Source: a bacterium
GTDB taxonomy: Bacteria > Bacteroidota > Bacteroidia > Bacteroidales > Muribaculaceae
DNA length: 64,000 nucleotides
Reading direction: 5' to 3'
Assembly: GCA_004563195.1 (NCBI GenBank)
Contig: SFTJ01000004.1
Location: 26,439 to 90,438 of the forward strand
In this document: positions 61,816 through 64,000 of the stretch, piece after piece
Numbering within the stretch: the stretch's first letter is position 1
Layout: each line of letters starts with the position of its first letter
Notes under the pieces: model-generated
Told to the model about the DNA's origin: nothing
Database searches by the model: none
The model's input: the letters and a program-made list of their open reading frames with translations, nothing else
Made by a program: the position numbers and the translations under genes

Positions 61816-62415
61816 TTAAAATCTAAATACAAAGCCGGCAGTTGCAAATGCCGATCGATTGGCTTTCTCTTCGAATCTATACCCCACAGTAAGTCGGATT
61901 TTATTAAAAAACAGCACACCTACGCGTGGCATAAATGCAGCAGTCCCCGATGGACCGTCATCACCGACACTTATTGCGCCAAAATCGGCATCCGATATCT
62001 CCACATTCTTGCTATTATTGATTTTACAATAGCCCAGTCCGGCTCCTGCAAAAAGATTAATCTTATCATTTATTTCTAAATAATAGTCACCTGTAATCAT
62101 TATATTTGTAGAAAAAAAGTCAATGCCACTTGCACCTGTTATTTCGTCTCCTCCACTATAATAATCGCGTGAATAAAGATTGGTCGCCACTTGTAGACCA
62201 ACCGATACAGGAACCTTCGAGAAAGCATATCTCGCTTCACCAAATATCGTTGCCCCGGCCTGATTGTTCGACAAACCCATTACTTTACTATACCCAAATG
62301 TAGGTCCTACACCTAATTCTACTTGCCAATGCTTGTCAGAACCATCCCTTGCACTTGCAGCCATTGCTATTACAGAAAACGCTGCAAATATAAAAAATCT
62401 AATTAACTTTCTCAT
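61816..62415 (-). CDS. Outer-membrane beta-barrel protein (paralogue 2)
   Basis: A 199-residue exported barrel, with signal peptide MRKLIRFFIFAAFSVIAMAASARDGS. It runs WQVELGVGPTFGYSKVMGLSNN, YAFSKVPVSVGLQVATNLYSRDYY, MITGDYYLEINDKINLFAGAGLGYCKINNSKN, ending RLTVGYRFEEKANRSAFATAGFVFRF with a C-terminal Phe. It is the paralogue of 59166-59768. It starts 6 bases after the stop of the lipoprotein gene and ends at a strong terminator. The pair surrounds the LytS/LytTR genes. Confidence 0.83.
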   Translation of the reverse strand: MRKLIRFFIFAAFSVIAMAASARDGSDKHWQVELGVGPTFGYSKVMGLSNNQAGATIFGEARYAFSKVPVSVGLQVATNLYSRDYYSGGDEITGASGIDFFSTNIMITGDYYLEINDKINLFAGAGLGYCKINNSKNVEISDADFGAISVGDDGPSGTAAFMPRVGVLFFNKIRLTVGYRFEEKANRSAFATAGFVFRF

Positions 62416-62421
62416 AGTTCT

Positions 62422-63873
62422 TTATTTTTTTTCTATTGTCATTCCTCCCCATGTATCATTTAAACAAGCACCTACTCGTATTTGTCCACACAATAATTTA
62501 GGATTATCGAACCTACAGCCTGTCACGTTACTTGCAAAATTTCTCCAACTGAGTGAAATATTTAATAAATTAAACGAAACGGAAAAACCCCAATTGTCAT
62601 AAAATATCACATGCCGTGCTTTTGTATTTACGTAATCTTGATACCCATCAGGAATTATTACTGTTATTTTTTGCTTTCCATACAACATAAATGCCCTTGA
62701 ATCAGCATCTCCGGCATCTCCGAATTTACTCTTTAGTATGTTATATGCTGTCTTCGCACCTTTTGCCATTAACTCATTCAATTCATTTTGGCTAAGTTCT
62801 GCACCAAAAATCGATGTAACCTTTCCTTTACATCCTAATGATGGTATATCAACATTATTTGTAACTGTACTATATGGATTTGCATTAGTCGGCATATCCG
62901 GTCGCGTAGTTGTATAAGAATATTGCATAACAATATTGTGCCAATTAATTGTAAGCTTATCTGCTTTAGTCCCACTCCATCCAATCCAATTTTTCTTCTG
63001 GAGTTCACACATTGCACCTATAGATTGATGTACTTTATAATCATAATAATATAGTTTTCCTCTAACACGACGCTTATTTGCAATCTTATGATAATATGAC
63101 TTATCTCTTCCAAAAATAGATTGCCAAATCTTTCCCAATATTGTTTTGGCATCAGAATTGTATGTAGGCAACGCACTCCAATTTACTTGGGAAGCAAAAG
63201 TATTGTTAGGCAGTGTTGAATACGATTGATTCGTTTCCTCAATATCATCTGGCATTTCAGTTGCTTCTGACATCTCATCATTATCTTTCTTAAATGTTGC
63301 ATATCTATATATTCCAACACTATCTATTAGCAATACATTTTCTGATATTTGTGTTCCCTCTATACTTTCATAAGTTGAGTAATTTTCAGTAAAATATGGC
63401 TCCAAATCTGCTTTAAAGAAATAAGTTCCTTTTCGAGAAATCTTATAAACAGTATCGGCTACTTGAAATTCGCCTTTAATGTTTAGAACTCGAGCAAAGA
63501 GGGTATCAGGCACAAGTGTATCATAACCACATGCTTCATAATAGGTCATATCACCATCTTGAATCAAAAGTTCACTCGATATATTGGTATATTCATAGTT
63601 CACAACGCCATCGCCAAGATAATCTTCCACATTTTCAATTGGAGCGTCAATTCCTACTATTGTATCTATTCCATGAACTCTTGTAATTACACTATTGTTC
63701 TTTAGACTTTGCAAAGTAGCAATTAATTCATCTACTGAACTAAACTGATTCCTTGCGATTACCTGTTTAGTAATATCTTTACTGTTTAATAGTTCAATTT
63801 CCTTTTCTTCGTGACATGAGCATATCACTAAAATAAATACGAAAACTAAAATTGTTTTTAATATACTTTTCAT
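62422..63873 (-). CDS. Large lipoprotein of unknown function
   Basis: A 483-residue lipoprotein with signal peptide and lipobox VICSC (Cys20). The body has a charged region with repeated acidic residues (NDEMSEATEMPDDIEETNQ), then FGRDKSYYHKIANKRRVRGKLYYYDYKVHQSIGAMCELQKKNWIGWSGTKADKLTINW and ACLNDTWGGMTIEKK near the end. I do not recognise the family with certainty. It has lower G+C than the housekeeping genes and is co-transcribed with the barrel gene 6 bases on. Confidence 0.8.
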   Translation of the reverse strand: MKSILKTILVFVFILVICSCHEEKEIELLNSKDITKQVIARNQFSSVDELIATLQSLKNNSVITRVHGIDTIVGIDAPIENVEDYLGDGVVNYEYTNISSELLIQDGDMTYYEACGYDTLVPDTLFARVLNIKGEFQVADTVYKISRKGTYFFKADLEPYFTENYSTYESIEGTQISENVLLIDSVGIYRYATFKKDNDEMSEATEMPDDIEETNQSYSTLPNNTFASQVNWSALPTYNSDAKTILGKIWQSIFGRDKSYYHKIANKRRVRGKLYYYDYKVHQSIGAMCELQKKNWIGWSGTKADKLTINWHNIVMQYSYTTTRPDMPTNANPYSTVTNNVDIPSLGCKGKVTSIFGAELSQNELNELMAKGAKTAYNILKSKFGDAGDADSRAFMLYGKQKITVIIPDGYQDYVNTKARHVIFYDNWGFSVSFNLLNISLSWRNFASNVTGCRFDNPKLLCGQIRVGACLNDTWGGMTIEKK

Positions 63874-63940
63874 AAATTTTTAGATTGTAAAATTAATAAA
63901 TTTAGTCTTAAGGCTTCATTATTTTTCGATTAATCTGCAG

Positions 63941-63971
63941 CAAATTTAGAGCATCTAAATCAGAAAACAAA
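63941..63971 (-). promoter_or_regulatory. Promoter of the lipoprotein-barrel operon
   Basis: On the minus strand TTTG (63968-63971), 19 bases, TAAATTTG (63941-63948). The leader is about 65 bases. Confidence 0.7.
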
Positions 63972-64000
63972 ATATTTGGCGCGAAACGGACAATTATGTA

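Overview
The window looks like chromosomal DNA of a gut-type Bacteroidales bacterium, most likely near Muribaculaceae/Bacteroides. Promoters of the TTTG-N19-21-TAnnTTTG type recur. Gene families typical of the phylum are present: a MurF-alanine racemase fusion, GSCFA, EFR1 flavodoxin-ferredoxin, TIGR02757, DUF4249, GH97, LytS/LytTR and TonB-dependent receptors. I saw no rRNA, tRNA, CRISPR array or recognisable insertion sequence.

Left part (1-24 kb). A leftward run carries GSCFA, murF-alr, tadA, a PRTase-fold protein, a cytosine-type permease, an esterase and the 5' end of an rRNA methyltransferase. After gyrB (+) comes a leftward, lower-GC cluster of a LpxL-type acyltransferase, two Stealth phosphotransferases and two glycosyltransferases, probably for a surface glycan. 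Next are an aminotransferase, ansA, an Smr/EFR1/MmcQ/NDT-like operon, and mnmD. Between the Smr gene and mnmD lie three tandem 110-bp repeats, each with a long bipartite hairpin. A DUF4249 lipoprotein follows.

Middle (24-44 kb). This part holds menA, a single-protein ABC-ATPase/DUF4435 (PARIS/OLD-like), a phosphoesterase, a SPOR lipoprotein and GNAT pair, TIGR02757, patB, a transglutaminase-like protein, a dicarboxylate symporter, the RelA/SpoT enzyme, and a 7TM-HD protein. An ATPase_2/DUF234 gene sits between two near-identical 48-bp hairpin repeats. Then come a DUF4919 protein, queA and an EEP-family lipoprotein.

Right part (44-64 kb). An AT-rich islet encodes a BspA-type leucine-rich-repeat protein with a C-terminal zinc ribbon. 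It is flanked by 45-bp direct repeats and abuts a flavodoxin-like gene remnant. It is followed by an AraC regulator, a frameshifted small exported protein, a three-gene set ending in DUF1963, a patatin, a methyltransferase and GH97. A TonB-dependent receptor then stands directly behind an FMN riboswitch, making it a candidate outer-membrane flavin importer. The window ends with a LytS/LytTR pair between two paralogous outer-membrane barrel genes and a lipoprotein.

The strongest candidates for new biology are the FMN-riboswitch receptor, the tandem hairpins at 21.2-21.5 kb, the repeat-flanked ATPase cassette, the TAACCGC-hairpin repeat family found at three convergent gene ends, and the LRR islet.
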